Of a DNA stretch of 64,000 nucleotides, positions 50,455-62,204 are shown in pieces. The DNA is from Yanghanlia caeni (GTDB taxonomy: Bacteria > Pseudomonadota > Gammaproteobacteria > Burkholderiales > Burkholderiaceae_B). Every line of letters starts with the position of its first letter. Position 1 is the first letter of the stretch. The DNA lies in assembly GCA_030733815.1 (NCBI GenBank), contig JAUZQE010000001.1, forward strand, positions 124,001-188,000, given 5' to 3'. The position numbers and the translations under genes were made by a program. The notes beneath the pieces were generated by a model that had not been told where the DNA came from, did not search any database, and saw only the letters and a program-made list of their open reading frames with translations.

Positions 50455-51543
50455 ATGCCGGGAACCCGCAAGATACTGCTCGCCGTCAGCGGCATGTCGC
50501 CGCAGATCATCACTGAAACTCTGTATGCCCTCATTCATGCAGGTTGGGTGCCCGATGAAATTCGTCTGGTAACCACAGAGCGAGGGCGCCAAAATGCCGT
50601 GCTTCAGCTGCTGGAAGGTGAACGCTTTTTCCATCGGTTGCTACACGATTATTCCGTGTCGAAGCCGATTGAGTTTACCGAGCAAAGCATCACGGTAATA
50701 CGCGATGCAGAAGGGCTGCCTTTAAGCGATCTGCGCACGCCATACGATAACGAAGCTGCAGCGGACTGCATTTGCGATGTGGTGCGTGAACTCACGTGCG
50801 ATGACAATGTGGCGCTACATGTCTCGCTCGCTGGCGGCCGCAAAACAATGGGGTTTTACGCAGGCTATGCCCTGTCGTTGTTCGGCCGGGCTCAGGACAG
50901 CCTCAGTCATGTGCTCGTGAGTGAGCGCTACGAGTCGAATCCGCATTTCTTTTACCCGACCCCCGAGCGACGTGTGATTCACGCGCTCGATGGCACCCCT
51001 CTTGATACGCACGCAGCAAAAGTATGGTTGGCCGAGATTCCGTTTGTGCGACTGCGTGATCGCTTGCCCACCAGCCTGCTTACCGGCAAGCATACATTCA
51101 GTGAAACCGTGCGCCTGGCACGCGAAGCGACAGAAAGCGTTCGCCTGGTGCTTTACCCGGACGCGCGTGAGTGTTGTGTAAACGGCCGTTCGGCGAAGCT
51201 CACCACGTTGCAGATGGGACTCATGCTGTGGGCTGCAACCCGCCATCTTGAACAGGTCGGGCCAATCGAGCCCGTTGTGCACGGCGAGTTCCGCCCGGCA
51301 GATGAGTTTCTCGCACTCGTTGACAAGTATTGGTTGCCCCTGCACGCAAAAACGGAGGGGGTGCTAATGCGCGAAGGTATTACGCAGCCGTGGCTTGAGC
51401 AGAATATTTCAAAGCTTAATCGCGACATTGCTGCAGCGGTGGGAGAGGACTTGGCAAATCGTTGCAAGCTTGCGAGCCGATATATCGGGCGTACGCGTGG
51501 TTATGCTCTGCCCTGCGATTTGAATATAGAAATTGTGGCGTGA
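50455..51543 (+). CDS. NE0113-family CRISPR-associated CARF protein (ring nuclease/Csm6-like group)
   Basis: 362 residues. The N-terminal CARF-type fold carries KILLAVSGMSPQIITETLYA and LHVSLAGGRKTMGFYAGYAL, then LSHVLVSERYESNPHFFYP, all typical of the NE0113 (TIGR02584) family. Members are annotated as Csm6-like or as ring nucleases that bind cyclic oligoadenylates. No R-x(4-6)-H HEPN motif is seen in the C-terminal half, so an RNase role is not supported; sensing or degrading the messenger is more likely. It is the first gene of the operon. The ATG at 50455 has only a weak GGA ribosome-binding site. Confidence 0.85.
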   Translation: MPGTRKILLAVSGMSPQIITETLYALIHAGWVPDEIRLVTTERGRQNAVLQLLEGERFFHRLLHDYSVSKPIEFTEQSITVIRDAEGLPLSDLRTPYDNEAAADCICDVVRELTCDDNVALHVSLAGGRKTMGFYAGYALSLFGRAQDSLSHVLVSERYESNPHFFYPTPERRVIHALDGTPLDTHAAKVWLAEIPFVRLRDRLPTSLLTGKHTFSETVRLAREATESVRLVLYPDARECCVNGRSAKLTTLQMGLMLWAATRHLEQVGPIEPVVHGEFRPADEFLALVDKYWLPLHAKTEGVLMREGITQPWLEQNISKLNRDIAAAVGEDLANRCKLASRYIGRTRGYALPCDLNIEIVA

Positions 51544-51615
51544 TGTTGTATTCGGGTACCGGCGCTTCATAACCAGAAGCCTGGCCTAGTAACTCTTGAG
51601 AACAGGGATGAACGC

Positions 51616-52608
51616 ATGAAACAGGTGAGCTATGCCGTCAAGTTCATCACTCCGGCTTTCCTTGGCAATGCCGACGCCAGCTTTCAGTGGCGTACGCCGC
51701 CGTTCAAAGCGCTGCTTCGCCAGTGGTGGCGTATGGCGGTTGCCCGGGAAGTGGATTTCAATGTGAATGAACTGCGGCGTCGTGAGGGCGCGCTGTTTGG
51801 AGTGGCATCCAGCGCAGAAGGTGAGAAGTCCTGCAAGAGCAAGGTGCGAATCCGTTTGGGGCACTGGCATGAAGGCACCATGACTTCCGCGCCAGACATT
51901 GGCAGGGTGAATATTGGCCGGATGGCGACGCCGGCTTCCTTATATTCTGGTTTTGGCCCGATCGTCCCCGGTGGGCGTTCCGGTGCCCAGATGAAGTCAG
52001 GCGCGGCCATACAGCCGGGTGATATGTCAACGCTCAGTATTGCGTTTCCCGCCAGTGAGTCGCGCTTGGAACAGGCTATCGCACTGATGGCAGCGTACGG
52101 TACCACCGGTGGGCGCAGTCGCAACGGTTGGGGTTCGTTCGAGCTGCTTGGAGATGTGCCAGAGCCACGAATCCCGACACGCTACTGGAAAGACGCTATG
52201 GAGAAGGACTGGCCGCATGCGTTCGGGAAAGACGATGATGGCCCGCTGGTATGGAAATCCTTACCGCAGCGTAGTTGGGAGAACGCAATGCGCTTATTGG
52301 CTCAGACGCGCGTCGACCTTCGACGTGCGGTTCCTGATCGCCTGATGCTGGCTTACCCGGATGCGCGTCGCACCATGCCAGGTTGGGGCAGGAACGAACG
52401 GGTGCCCAACAGCCTGCGCTTCAAAGTGCGTTCAGAGGGTGGTCAGTTCTACGCTCTCGTTTTTCATATTCCCTGTCGTCCGGCTGATGCACTTTGGAGG
52501 CGACTACCTGATGACATCGCGCTGCGATTTGTCGATTGTTTTGAGATTGCACACGAATTTATGGACGCCCATGGCCAGTTCGCAAGATTAGGGGGAAACC
52601 ATGACTGA
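51616..52608 (+). CDS. cmr1: Type III-B CRISPR effector subunit Cmr1
   Basis: 330 residues. It is a RAMP (Cas7-like) subunit capping the 3' end of the crRNA in the Cmr complex. The start YAVKFITPAFLGNADASFQW, the RTPPFKALLRQWWRM helix and the Gly-rich TTGGRSRNGWGSFEL loop (about residues 165-180) are family features. AGGGATG precedes the ATG. Its last codons overlap the cmr2 start by eight bases. Confidence 0.9.
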   Translation: MKQVSYAVKFITPAFLGNADASFQWRTPPFKALLRQWWRMAVAREVDFNVNELRRREGALFGVASSAEGEKSCKSKVRIRLGHWHEGTMTSAPDIGRVNIGRMATPASLYSGFGPIVPGGRSGAQMKSGAAIQPGDMSTLSIAFPASESRLEQAIALMAAYGTTGGRSRNGWGSFELLGDVPEPRIPTRYWKDAMEKDWPHAFGKDDDGPLVWKSLPQRSWENAMRLLAQTRVDLRRAVPDRLMLAYPDARRTMPGWGRNERVPNSLRFKVRSEGGQFYALVFHIPCRPADALWRRLPDDIALRFVDCFEIAHEFMDAHGQFARLGGNHD

Positions 52609-55600
52609 CACCCAAGAGCTTTGGAAAACAAAGGTGGCAGCGCGGTTGCATGACCCGGCCGAGAAAGCATTGGTGCTCTTGCGTGACCCGGCCGGCCATG
52701 AAAACGGTACGAGCCGGGCCTTGGCGCGACTGCTGGGCCTGTACGAGTTGTCGAGCGGAATCACAGGGGTGGAAAACGAAGGCGTGCTTGCCCGGACTTT
52801 GCTGGGTACGCAGATTCCCGCAGCAATGTATCGTCACGTTCAACGTGCGGATTGGTGGGCTGCCGCAGCTGACCGGCCTCAGTTCCCCATGGACGAAATC
52901 ACCGTTGACACCCGGCAGGGCGAGCGGACATTGGCCGTGTCGAATTGGGCGCAGGTGAACTGGGCGAAGGCTCCCGTTCTGATTCATCCCCTCACTGGTG
53001 AGCAGTTGGACCTGCGTGAGTCGGGGGGATTGATGGATACGGCCATCGAGGCAGTAAAAGACCGCTCGCTGAATCATTTCAGCGAGTTGGCGCTAAGGGT
53101 GGCGGGCGATGCGACGCAAGCCCCCGACTGGCGCGCACTGTTGCTGGCTTTCTGGCGTTTTGGGCCAGACTTGAGGGTAACCAAGGCCGATACTGCCGAT
53201 AACGACAAGATGGGCATCTTGTGGGAAGCGTTGCCGGCTGATACTCGTATTCCCGATCACAGCATTTGGGATCACCTTGATCTGACATCGGCGTTTGCAG
53301 GGGCCTTTGCAGGCGACGATGCGGGAGAGGTTTCATTGCTGACGCTATCGATTGGGCCGGTGCAGTCATTCATTGCCGCCGCGCGCAGCACTTCCGATCT
53401 TTGGGCAGGTTCCCATTTGTTGTCGCGCTTGAGCTGGGAGGCCATGCGACCGGTTTGTGAGCGTCTGGGGCCAGACGCCATTCTGTTCCCCCGTCTGCGG
53501 GGCATTCCGCAAGTTGATCTGTGGCTGCGCGACACGATGGGCCTGCCTGATGATCTCTTTGCCCAATGCGACTGGCAGAACCGCGCTACGGATGCCAACC
53601 CATTGTTTTCTGCCGCATTGCCAAATCGGTTTGTGGCGCTGGTGCCCGCGGGGCAGGCCAGGAAAATCGTTGAGTTGGTGCAGGATTCGATGCGCACGTG
53701 GCTTAGCCAGCTGGGCGAGCAAGTCGTTGCCGAGTTGTTGGCTGCAGCCGGGTACGAAAGCGATCCTGCAAGCACTCCCGTACCGTTCGAGCAATTGCGG
53801 CATCAACTGAACGGTTTCCCCGAGGTGCACTGGGCGATCATTCCTTTTTCGTTAATCAAATGCCGCGATGTGCGTAAACAGCGCGACCTTGACATTACGC
53901 AGCTATCGGCCGGCATGCGCCCGTTCTTCGATGCGAGTGAGGGCGACCCGGGTTTTTTAAGTACGGCTGCGTGGCGAGTGCTTAAGAACGACATAGAGCT
54001 CGTTGATGCTGAGGGGCGCCGGCAGACGTTCATGGCACCTAACCCGGGCGCGCTTTACCCAGCCGTTTATGAGCTGGCCGAGCGGGTTCTGGCGGCCGCA
54101 AAAAGCACGCGAACGTTTGAACAAACGAGACAGGAGGGCTGGCGCTGCACTCTGACTGGTGAAAACGAGTGGCTGACGACTGACCGTGAACAGTTGGGCT
54201 GGAACAGCACGTACCGCCGCAAACAGGGGACGCTCTGGACGATACTGGCGCAGAAGCAGGCTTCCTGGGTGAAGGAAGGAGAGCATCTGAGCGCCCTGCC
54301 GGCCATCAAGCGTGTATGGCCGACGCTTTTCCGAAGGGAAGTTGAGCGGGCCCTGCGCGATGTCGGCGACACCAGGCAGGTTCGACGGTTCGTTGTGTCA
54401 ACTCATACTATGGCGATTGCGCACCAGCTCGATCGTTTTGTTCGCAGCGAGCGGACCATACCGGAGACATTGGCGAAGCAAGTCCAACAACATGAGCGGG
54501 TGGCACTTCCTGCTGCATTGGCCAGGCAGTTGCATTCGTCTGCCCATCCCCAGGGTGATCTCATAGCCCGTATTCCGGGCTGGCTCGAACATGCCGCTGA
54601 GTTGGCGCAAGAGCCCGAATTCGATCATGCTCGCAGGGGTCTGGAAGCCATGTTTGGCGAAAGAATCGAGACCTATTACGGCCTGTTGATGATGGATGGT
54701 GATCGCATGGGTGCCATTTTGGCGGGCGACGAAGATGCCGCGACAGCCATTACTTACGAACAGAGCTTTCATCCTCGTGTACGCGAAGGCTTCAGGCAGC
54801 GTGCTCTATCTCATTCATTGCTAGGCCAGTATGCAGCCCAAGCGCGCCCTGTGACACCCAACCGGCACATGGCCATCTCTGCCGCCCTGAATGATTTTTC
54901 GCAGGTTGTTGCGCGGCATGTCGTTGAAAAAGAGTTCATGGGACGCCTGATTTATGCGGGCGGTGACGATGTACTGGCGATGGTGCCCGTGGCTGACCTT
55001 TTGCCAGCCATGTTGCGATTGCGTTATTCGTATTCGGGTATCACTCCATTCGGAACGCTTGACAGGGGTGCCCTGCAGACGCCTGGAGCGCTTGTTTGCA
55101 AAGCAGGGTATGCGTGGTTGGGCGGACGCCTGATGCGAATGATGGGAAAGAACGCTACGGCCTCATGTGGTGCCGTAATCGCGCATCATAAGGCACCGTT
55201 GTCTGCCGTAATGCGCGAGTTGCGTGCTGCCGAAAAGCGAGCCAAGAATGACGGCAACCGCGATGCCTTTTCCATTACGGTCATCAAGCGCTCGGGCGGT
55301 GCTCTTTATCTTACTGAGAAATGGGGCGAGCCAGTCAATCTGTTGATGGATTTGCGTCAATTCCTGACGAGCGAGAAGGTGTCCCGGCGTGCGGTGTATC
55401 ACACGCTGGCGTGGTTGGAAGAAAACAGCCTGCCGCTTGACGCATTTGACAGTGGCTTGGCGTATAGCATGCTTGCGTTCCAGCTTGAACGGCAGGCCGA
55501 CCGCGTGCTTCGGCAGCAGGCGCATGAACTGGCGGCTCGCGCCATAAAGCTGGCTCAGGTATGGCAGGGCCAGACCCGAGTGGCCCGGTTGCGCAATTTT

Positions 55601-55654
55601 TTGTCGGTTGCAGAGTTTCTGGCGCGTGAAGTACGTGCGGGAGAAGAACAATGA
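52601..55654 (+). CDS. cmr2: Type III-B Cas10 (Cmr2), HD nuclease and cyclase
   Basis: 1,017 residues. It is the large subunit that on target RNA binding cuts DNA and makes cyclic oligoadenylates. An HD-type motif lies at the N terminus (LHDPAEKAL, His17-Asp18). The palm domain holds GGDD at 787-790 (RLIYAGGDDVLAMVP). Both active sites therefore look intact, so DNase and messenger synthesis are both predicted. The rest of the D-domain layout (for example LSIGPVQSFIAAARSTSDLW near 247-266) is as in Cmr2. It overlaps cmr1 and cmr3. Confidence 0.95.
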   Translation: MTDTQELWKTKVAARLHDPAEKALVLLRDPAGHENGTSRALARLLGLYELSSGITGVENEGVLARTLLGTQIPAAMYRHVQRADWWAAAADRPQFPMDEITVDTRQGERTLAVSNWAQVNWAKAPVLIHPLTGEQLDLRESGGLMDTAIEAVKDRSLNHFSELALRVAGDATQAPDWRALLLAFWRFGPDLRVTKADTADNDKMGILWEALPADTRIPDHSIWDHLDLTSAFAGAFAGDDAGEVSLLTLSIGPVQSFIAAARSTSDLWAGSHLLSRLSWEAMRPVCERLGPDAILFPRLRGIPQVDLWLRDTMGLPDDLFAQCDWQNRATDANPLFSAALPNRFVALVPAGQARKIVELVQDSMRTWLSQLGEQVVAELLAAAGYESDPASTPVPFEQLRHQLNGFPEVHWAIIPFSLIKCRDVRKQRDLDITQLSAGMRPFFDASEGDPGFLSTAAWRVLKNDIELVDAEGRRQTFMAPNPGALYPAVYELAERVLAAAKSTRTFEQTRQEGWRCTLTGENEWLTTDREQLGWNSTYRRKQGTLWTILAQKQASWVKEGEHLSALPAIKRVWPTLFRREVERALRDVGDTRQVRRFVVSTHTMAIAHQLDRFVRSERTIPETLAKQVQQHERVALPAALARQLHSSAHPQGDLIARIPGWLEHAAELAQEPEFDHARRGLEAMFGERIETYYGLLMMDGDRMGAILAGDEDAATAITYEQSFHPRVREGFRQRALSHSLLGQYAAQARPVTPNRHMAISAALNDFSQVVARHVVEKEFMGRLIYAGGDDVLAMVPVADLLPAMLRLRYSYSGITPFGTLDRGALQTPGALVCKAGYAWLGGRLMRMMGKNATASCGAVIAHHKAPLSAVMRELRAAEKRAKNDGNRDAFSITVIKRSGGALYLTEKWGEPVNLLMDLRQFLTSEKVSRRAVYHTLAWLEENSLPLDAFDSGLAYSMLAFQLERQADRVLRQQAHELAARAIKLAQVWQGQTRVARLRNFLSVAEFLAREVRAGEEQ

Positions 55655-56850
55655 GCGCCGTTTCCTATCGTTTTATCGAACCGCTGGATGTGCTCTTTCT
55701 TCGCGGTAACAAACTATTCGGCGAACCCGGAAGTTACGGGGAAACCGTGTTACCTCCTTGGCCTTCCGTGGCTGCTGGAGCCATCCGTTCACGAATGCTG
55801 GTTGATCGTCAGATTAACCTCACCGCGTTTGCCGCCGGCGACGTTACCGATGATCCGGAGCTTGGAACACCTGCCCGCCCCGGTACGTTCATGCTGGCGG
55901 GCTTTTACCTGGCGCGCAGAAATGATGAGGGTCGGGTGGAGATCCTGATGCCGCCGCCCGCCGATCTTGTAATAAGTCACTCGGATTCCGGGTTGCCGCA
56001 GGCGCGCTTGGTACGGCCTCAAACGGTGGAACTGGCATCGTCGTGCCCTTTGCCGTTGCTGCCCGTGCTGGCCCAGGGTCGCAAGCGCGAAAAGCCGGTC
56101 GCAGGTTACTGGCTGACGCAGGCTGGGTGGTCGGCCTGGTTGCGCGGCGATGTTCCGGCGTCTGAGCATCTGGTGCCGTCCTCTGCCCTGTGGCGTACAG
56201 ACGAGCGTATTGGTATTGGCATGAATTCAACGACACGCAGTGTAGATGCCGGCAAGCTGGTGCTTACCCAGGCGCTTGTCATGCGAAAGCGCGGCGAATT
56301 CGGTGACGAGCCGCACGGGCAGCGCTCCACCGATTATGACGTTGGCTTCCTGGCTGTCGTCAGCGGCGCTCAGGCACCGTCTGACGGGGTATTGCGTTTC
56401 GGGGGGGACGGCCGTGCTGCTGCAATCATGCCGGCCGATGTCGCATTTCCACACCCCGATTATGAGGCGATTGCCGCAATGGGGCGTTGTCGCCTTGTAT
56501 TGAACAGTCCAGCGCTATTTCCAAGTGGGTGGATGTTGCCGGGGGCAGACCCAACGGGCAGGGTCGACCTGGGAGAAGGCGTTAGCGCCCGGGTGGTCGC
56601 GGCTACTGTTCCCCGTTCAGAACGCTTGTCGGGCTGGGATCTGGCTAAGAAAAGACCGAAGGCGTTGCAACGGGCAGTTCCTACAGGCAGTGTTTATTGG
56701 CTTGACGAGCTGCAGGGCAGCCCTCAAGCGCTTCGCAAGCTTGTGGAAAATGGCCTGTGGTCAAGGCTCGACGACAATGGTCAGCATTACGAGTATGTGA
56801 TGCGTCGAGCTGAGGGGTTCAATCGCATTGCGGTTGCGGTGTGGCCGTGA
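55651..56850 (+). CDS. cmr3: Type III-B CRISPR effector subunit Cmr3
   Basis: 399 residues. It is a Cas5-like RAMP that binds the crRNA 5' tag. It begins YRFIEPLDVLFLRGNKLFGE then LPPWPSVAAGAIRSRML, typical of Cmr3. The start overlaps the cmr2 stop (ATGA), and cmr4 follows after 30 bp with AAGGAGG upstream. Confidence 0.9.
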   Translation: MSAVSYRFIEPLDVLFLRGNKLFGEPGSYGETVLPPWPSVAAGAIRSRMLVDRQINLTAFAAGDVTDDPELGTPARPGTFMLAGFYLARRNDEGRVEILMPPPADLVISHSDSGLPQARLVRPQTVELASSCPLPLLPVLAQGRKREKPVAGYWLTQAGWSAWLRGDVPASEHLVPSSALWRTDERIGIGMNSTTRSVDAGKLVLTQALVMRKRGEFGDEPHGQRSTDYDVGFLAVVSGAQAPSDGVLRFGGDGRAAAIMPADVAFPHPDYEAIAAMGRCRLVLNSPALFPSGWMLPGADPTGRVDLGEGVSARVVAATVPRSERLSGWDLAKKRPKALQRAVPTGSVYWLDELQGSPQALRKLVENGLWSRLDDNGQHYEYVMRRAEGFNRIAVAVWP

Positions 56851-59314
<2,464 letters not shown>

Positions 59315-59363
59315 TCGATATGGGCGGGGGTTGGGGTATGGCCCTATACAAGGAGTGGAGCGG

Positions 59364-60560
59364 ATGGAACGTGTTCAGCTGTGCGTGATTACTGGTCAGG
59401 CATTAGCCAACCTGATTCCATTGTTACAGGAACGGCCCGATCATGTTGTATTGGTACGCACGGCCGATAAGCATGACGCCGCCGAAGCGTTTGCGCGCAC
59501 CCTGTTAGAGGGCGGGTTTACTGCAGATCAGATTCATATCGAGCCGCAGCCCTTGCCGCCGAATTCATTCGAGGCCATTTTGGAGTATGCGCTGGAATTG
59601 CGGGAAAGCCTCAATAAACGATTCCCTGATGTGAAATTCACCTGGAACGCGACCGGTGGCACCAAACAGATGGCCCTGGCGATCTGGGAAGCGCTCGACC
59701 GAAAGCGCGACCGCGTCATTTATACCGACACCCGTGCGGGCAAACTTGAAGAACTGATTCCGCATCCTGGCAGTACGGAGCTCCGGTCTCTATTGACGCC
59801 CACACTTTACCTGCATGCGTTGGGTAAAATCCGGCGCCATGCCGCGTCAGATAATGCTGAATGGCGTGAGGCCGCCCTTCGGCGACGAAGTGCCACTTTG
59901 CACCTGGGTGATCATGCACGTGACCTCATTTCATTGTTTCAGCAGTTCAACCGGATCGACAATGCACAGGTCGCCCCACAATGGTTGTCATTCGATCGGA
60001 CGCATCCAAAATGGCGCAAGGCATTGACATTGCTGGAAAACGGCGGCGTTCTGGATCTTGCTGATGACGGGCGTTACGCTGTGGCCTGCACTGATGGCGC
60101 GCGCTACCTTACGGGTGGTTGGCTTGAGGAGTACGTCTGGCACGTTGCGCGGGCGCAAGATGTCGATCACGTTGAGGTTGGACTCAAGTTTGGTGATCTG
60201 GCGTTACGCAAAAAGGGCGAGGACAACGAGATCGATGCGTTCATCATGCATTGCAACCGCTTATTGCTTGTGGAATGCAAGGCAGCTCGCATGGGCACCG
60301 ATACCGCGCGTGACAGCACGATTGTTTACAAGCTCGATAGCATCGGCACGCATGCTGGTGGCGCGCAAGCTACTCGTCTGTTGGTTTCAGCGCAACCGCT
60401 TGATCACGAAACGCGCAGCGGCCACAAGGTAAACACGCGCGCCCGTGCAACCGCATCAGATATTCACACGCTCGAAAGCGATGAGTTGAAAACTTTAGGT
60501 GGGCTAATACAAGCTTGGAAAGAGTGTGGAGTATGGGCTGGTTCTCCCCGCCGACCCTGA
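59364..60560 (+). CDS. card1: CARF-nuclease effector of Card1/Can2 type (DUF1887-like)
   Basis: 398 residues from MERVQLCVITGQALANLIPL, with AAGGAG eight bases ahead. The CARF part (about 1-150) includes FTWNATGGTKQMALAIWEAL. The C-terminal PD-(D/E)xK nuclease has EDNEIDAFIMHCNRLLLVEC followed by KAAR (Asp and the E-x-K pair). Card1/Can2 proteins are activated by cyclic tetra-adenylate and cut ssDNA, dsDNA or RNA depending on the member. It sits directly after the Cmr genes and overlaps cas6. Confidence 0.88.
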   Translation: MERVQLCVITGQALANLIPLLQERPDHVVLVRTADKHDAAEAFARTLLEGGFTADQIHIEPQPLPPNSFEAILEYALELRESLNKRFPDVKFTWNATGGTKQMALAIWEALDRKRDRVIYTDTRAGKLEELIPHPGSTELRSLLTPTLYLHALGKIRRHAASDNAEWREAALRRRSATLHLGDHARDLISLFQQFNRIDNAQVAPQWLSFDRTHPKWRKALTLLENGGVLDLADDGRYAVACTDGARYLTGGWLEEYVWHVARAQDVDHVEVGLKFGDLALRKKGEDNEIDAFIMHCNRLLLVECKAARMGTDTARDSTIVYKLDSIGTHAGGAQATRLLVSAQPLDHETRSGHKVNTRARATASDIHTLESDELKTLGGLIQAWKECGVWAGSPRRP

Positions 60561-61534
60561 CAGTCGGTCGCTACCGTTTTCATTGGCGTGTCAGCATGCC
60601 ACTGAGCCTACCGCCTTATGCCGCATCTACATTACGCGGTGTATTTGGGTGGGCCTTGCGAGAGTTGAGCTGCGTAACCAGGGCACCAGATTGTGCGGAA
60701 TGCAGGCTGATTGTGCGTTGCCCCTACGCGCGGCTGTTCGAGTCACAGAAGGTGGCGTTGACACAGGGAATGCGCTCCGGCATTCCGGTGCTGACACCTT
60801 ATTCCATAGAAACTCCGTTCAATGTCAACGGCGTGCACCCGGTGGGCGAATCGTTTTCTTTCGACTTGGTGCTAATGACACCGGATGCGGTAACACGATT
60901 GCCGTTAATCATTAGTGCCTGGAAGCGTGCGTTTGCCCGCGGCACTGGCAATGGCAGTGGGCGCGCCGTGTTGGTCAGTGTGGATTTTTTGCCGCCGGAA
61001 GCTCCCGCCGTTGTTGTTTACCGCAGTGACGAGCCCACAATTTCGCAGCATGAGCCAAAGCTAACTGCACCCTGTTTCCGGCAGGCTGCAGACGTGACGC
61101 TACATATTGAGACGCCCCTTCGAATAGAGCAAAAGGGAAAGCTTCTGGGTGCTCATACCATTACACCGGCTTGGTTTCTGCGCCACTTGATCCGTCGCGT
61201 AAGCTTCTATATCAACAGTCAGCATCCCGCACAACTGCCGCTGGAAGCGATTCATCAACTGAATGCCTGGGCAGATGCTGTGAATGAAAGCAACCGAATG
61301 CTTAAATGGGTGGATTGGAATCGGTACTCTACTCGTCAGAACCGCAGGATTACGCTTGGGGGTATCGTCGGGCATTGGCAGCTGTTAAGCGTGCCACCCT
61401 CTTTACTAACGTTTCTGTACCTTGGGCAATGGTTTCACGTCGGTAAGGAAAGTGCGTTCGGGCTCGGCAAATATAACGTAGCTGCAAGCTTGCCAGAGTC
61501 GCACGCGTCGCAAACTCAGCCAAAATGGCCGTAA
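60533..61534 (+). CDS. cas6: CRISPR pre-crRNA endoribonuclease Cas6
   Basis: 333 residues from the ATG at 60533, preceded by GGAAAGAGTG; a TTG six codons upstream is less likely. It is a double ferredoxin-like RAMP that cuts CRISPR transcripts in the repeat. LPPYAASTLRGVFGWALREL, the Cys pairs in CAECRLIVRCPYARLF and the C-terminal G-rich loop HVGKESAFGLGKYNV fit the PF10040 Cas6 branch. It overlaps card1 by 28 bases. Confidence 0.88.
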   Translation: MGWFSPPTLTVGRYRFHWRVSMPLSLPPYAASTLRGVFGWALRELSCVTRAPDCAECRLIVRCPYARLFESQKVALTQGMRSGIPVLTPYSIETPFNVNGVHPVGESFSFDLVLMTPDAVTRLPLIISAWKRAFARGTGNGSGRAVLVSVDFLPPEAPAVVVYRSDEPTISQHEPKLTAPCFRQAADVTLHIETPLRIEQKGKLLGAHTITPAWFLRHLIRRVSFYINSQHPAQLPLEAIHQLNAWADAVNESNRMLKWVDWNRYSTRQNRRITLGGIVGHWQLLSVPPSLLTFLYLGQWFHVGKESAFGLGKYNVAASLPESHASQTQPKWP

Positions 61535-61561
61535 CCATCACACTTAGTCATAAAGGACGAG

Positions 61562-61873
61562 ATGAACTATTTGGTTACGCGGCACAAGGGCGCGCTCAAT
61601 TGGTTGCGAAGTTATATTGCCGGCCCTATCGTGCATCTCGAGCATGCTGATGATTTTTCGTTCTTGCATCCGGGTGATCGCGTCATCGGAACGTTGCCGG
61701 TGAACCTCGCGGCAACGGTATGTGGTCGTGGTGCCCGTTATTTTCATTTGAGTATTCGTGTTCCCTATGATCTTCGCGGAAAAGAGCTTACCGCGCGGCA
61801 ATTGCGCGAACTGGGCGCCACACTCGAGGAGTATCGCGTTAGCAAACGCGAGGATTCTCCTGACAGTTATTAA
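61562..61873 (+). CDS. csx16: CRISPR-associated protein Csx16
   Basis: 103 residues, VVA1548 family. It starts MNYLVTRHKGALNWLRSY and carries the family core GDRVIGTLPVNLAATVCGRG then ARYFHLSIRVPYDLRGKELT. Proteins of this family occur with type III systems and are proposed to break down cyclic oligoadenylates, limiting the effector response. AAGGACGAG precedes the ATG. It lies between cas6 and cas2. Confidence 0.87.
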   Translation: MNYLVTRHKGALNWLRSYIAGPIVHLEHADDFSFLHPGDRVIGTLPVNLAATVCGRGARYFHLSIRVPYDLRGKELTARQLRELGATLEEYRVSKREDSPDSY

Positions 61874-61897
61874 TGCACGCCAACGATGGAGGTGCAC

Positions 61898-62179
61898 ATG
61901 GCACGGCAGCTCTATCTGGTCGCTTATGACGTTCGTGATCCGAAGCGTCTGCGCGAGACCCATAATGTCCTGAAGGATTATGCATGCGGCGGACAAAAAT
62001 CTGCCTTCGAATGTTACTTGACGCATGCTGAACGTGAGGAGCTGGTGCGTCGTGTAGAACGATGCATGGATACTACGCGTGATGCGTTGTTGATCATTCG
62101 TCTTACCGATCGTGACAGCGTTTCCACACTGGGTATTGCGGTACCTCCAAAAGACGAGCTTTATACGTATTTGGGCTGA
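61898..62179 (+). CDS. cas2: CRISPR adaptation protein Cas2
   Basis: 93 residues from MARQLYLVAYDVRDPKRLRE, with GGAGG upstream; an in-frame start four codons earlier is not needed. It has a ferredoxin-like fold with the conserved Asp11 at the end of the first strand. It forms the Cas1-Cas2 integrase core. It is 25 bp ahead of cas1. Confidence 0.94.
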   Translation: MARQLYLVAYDVRDPKRLRETHNVLKDYACGGQKSAFECYLTHAEREELVRRVERCMDTTRDALLIIRLTDRDSVSTLGIAVPPKDELYTYLG

Positions 62180-62204
62180 CTAGGGCGGAACGGGGGAGCG
62201 AATT

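Noticed and set aside
50610-50660. R-x6-H (RFFHRLLH) in the NE0113-family protein as a HEPN active site
   Set aside because: It lies in the N-terminal CARF part near residue 60, not in a C-terminal HEPN domain.
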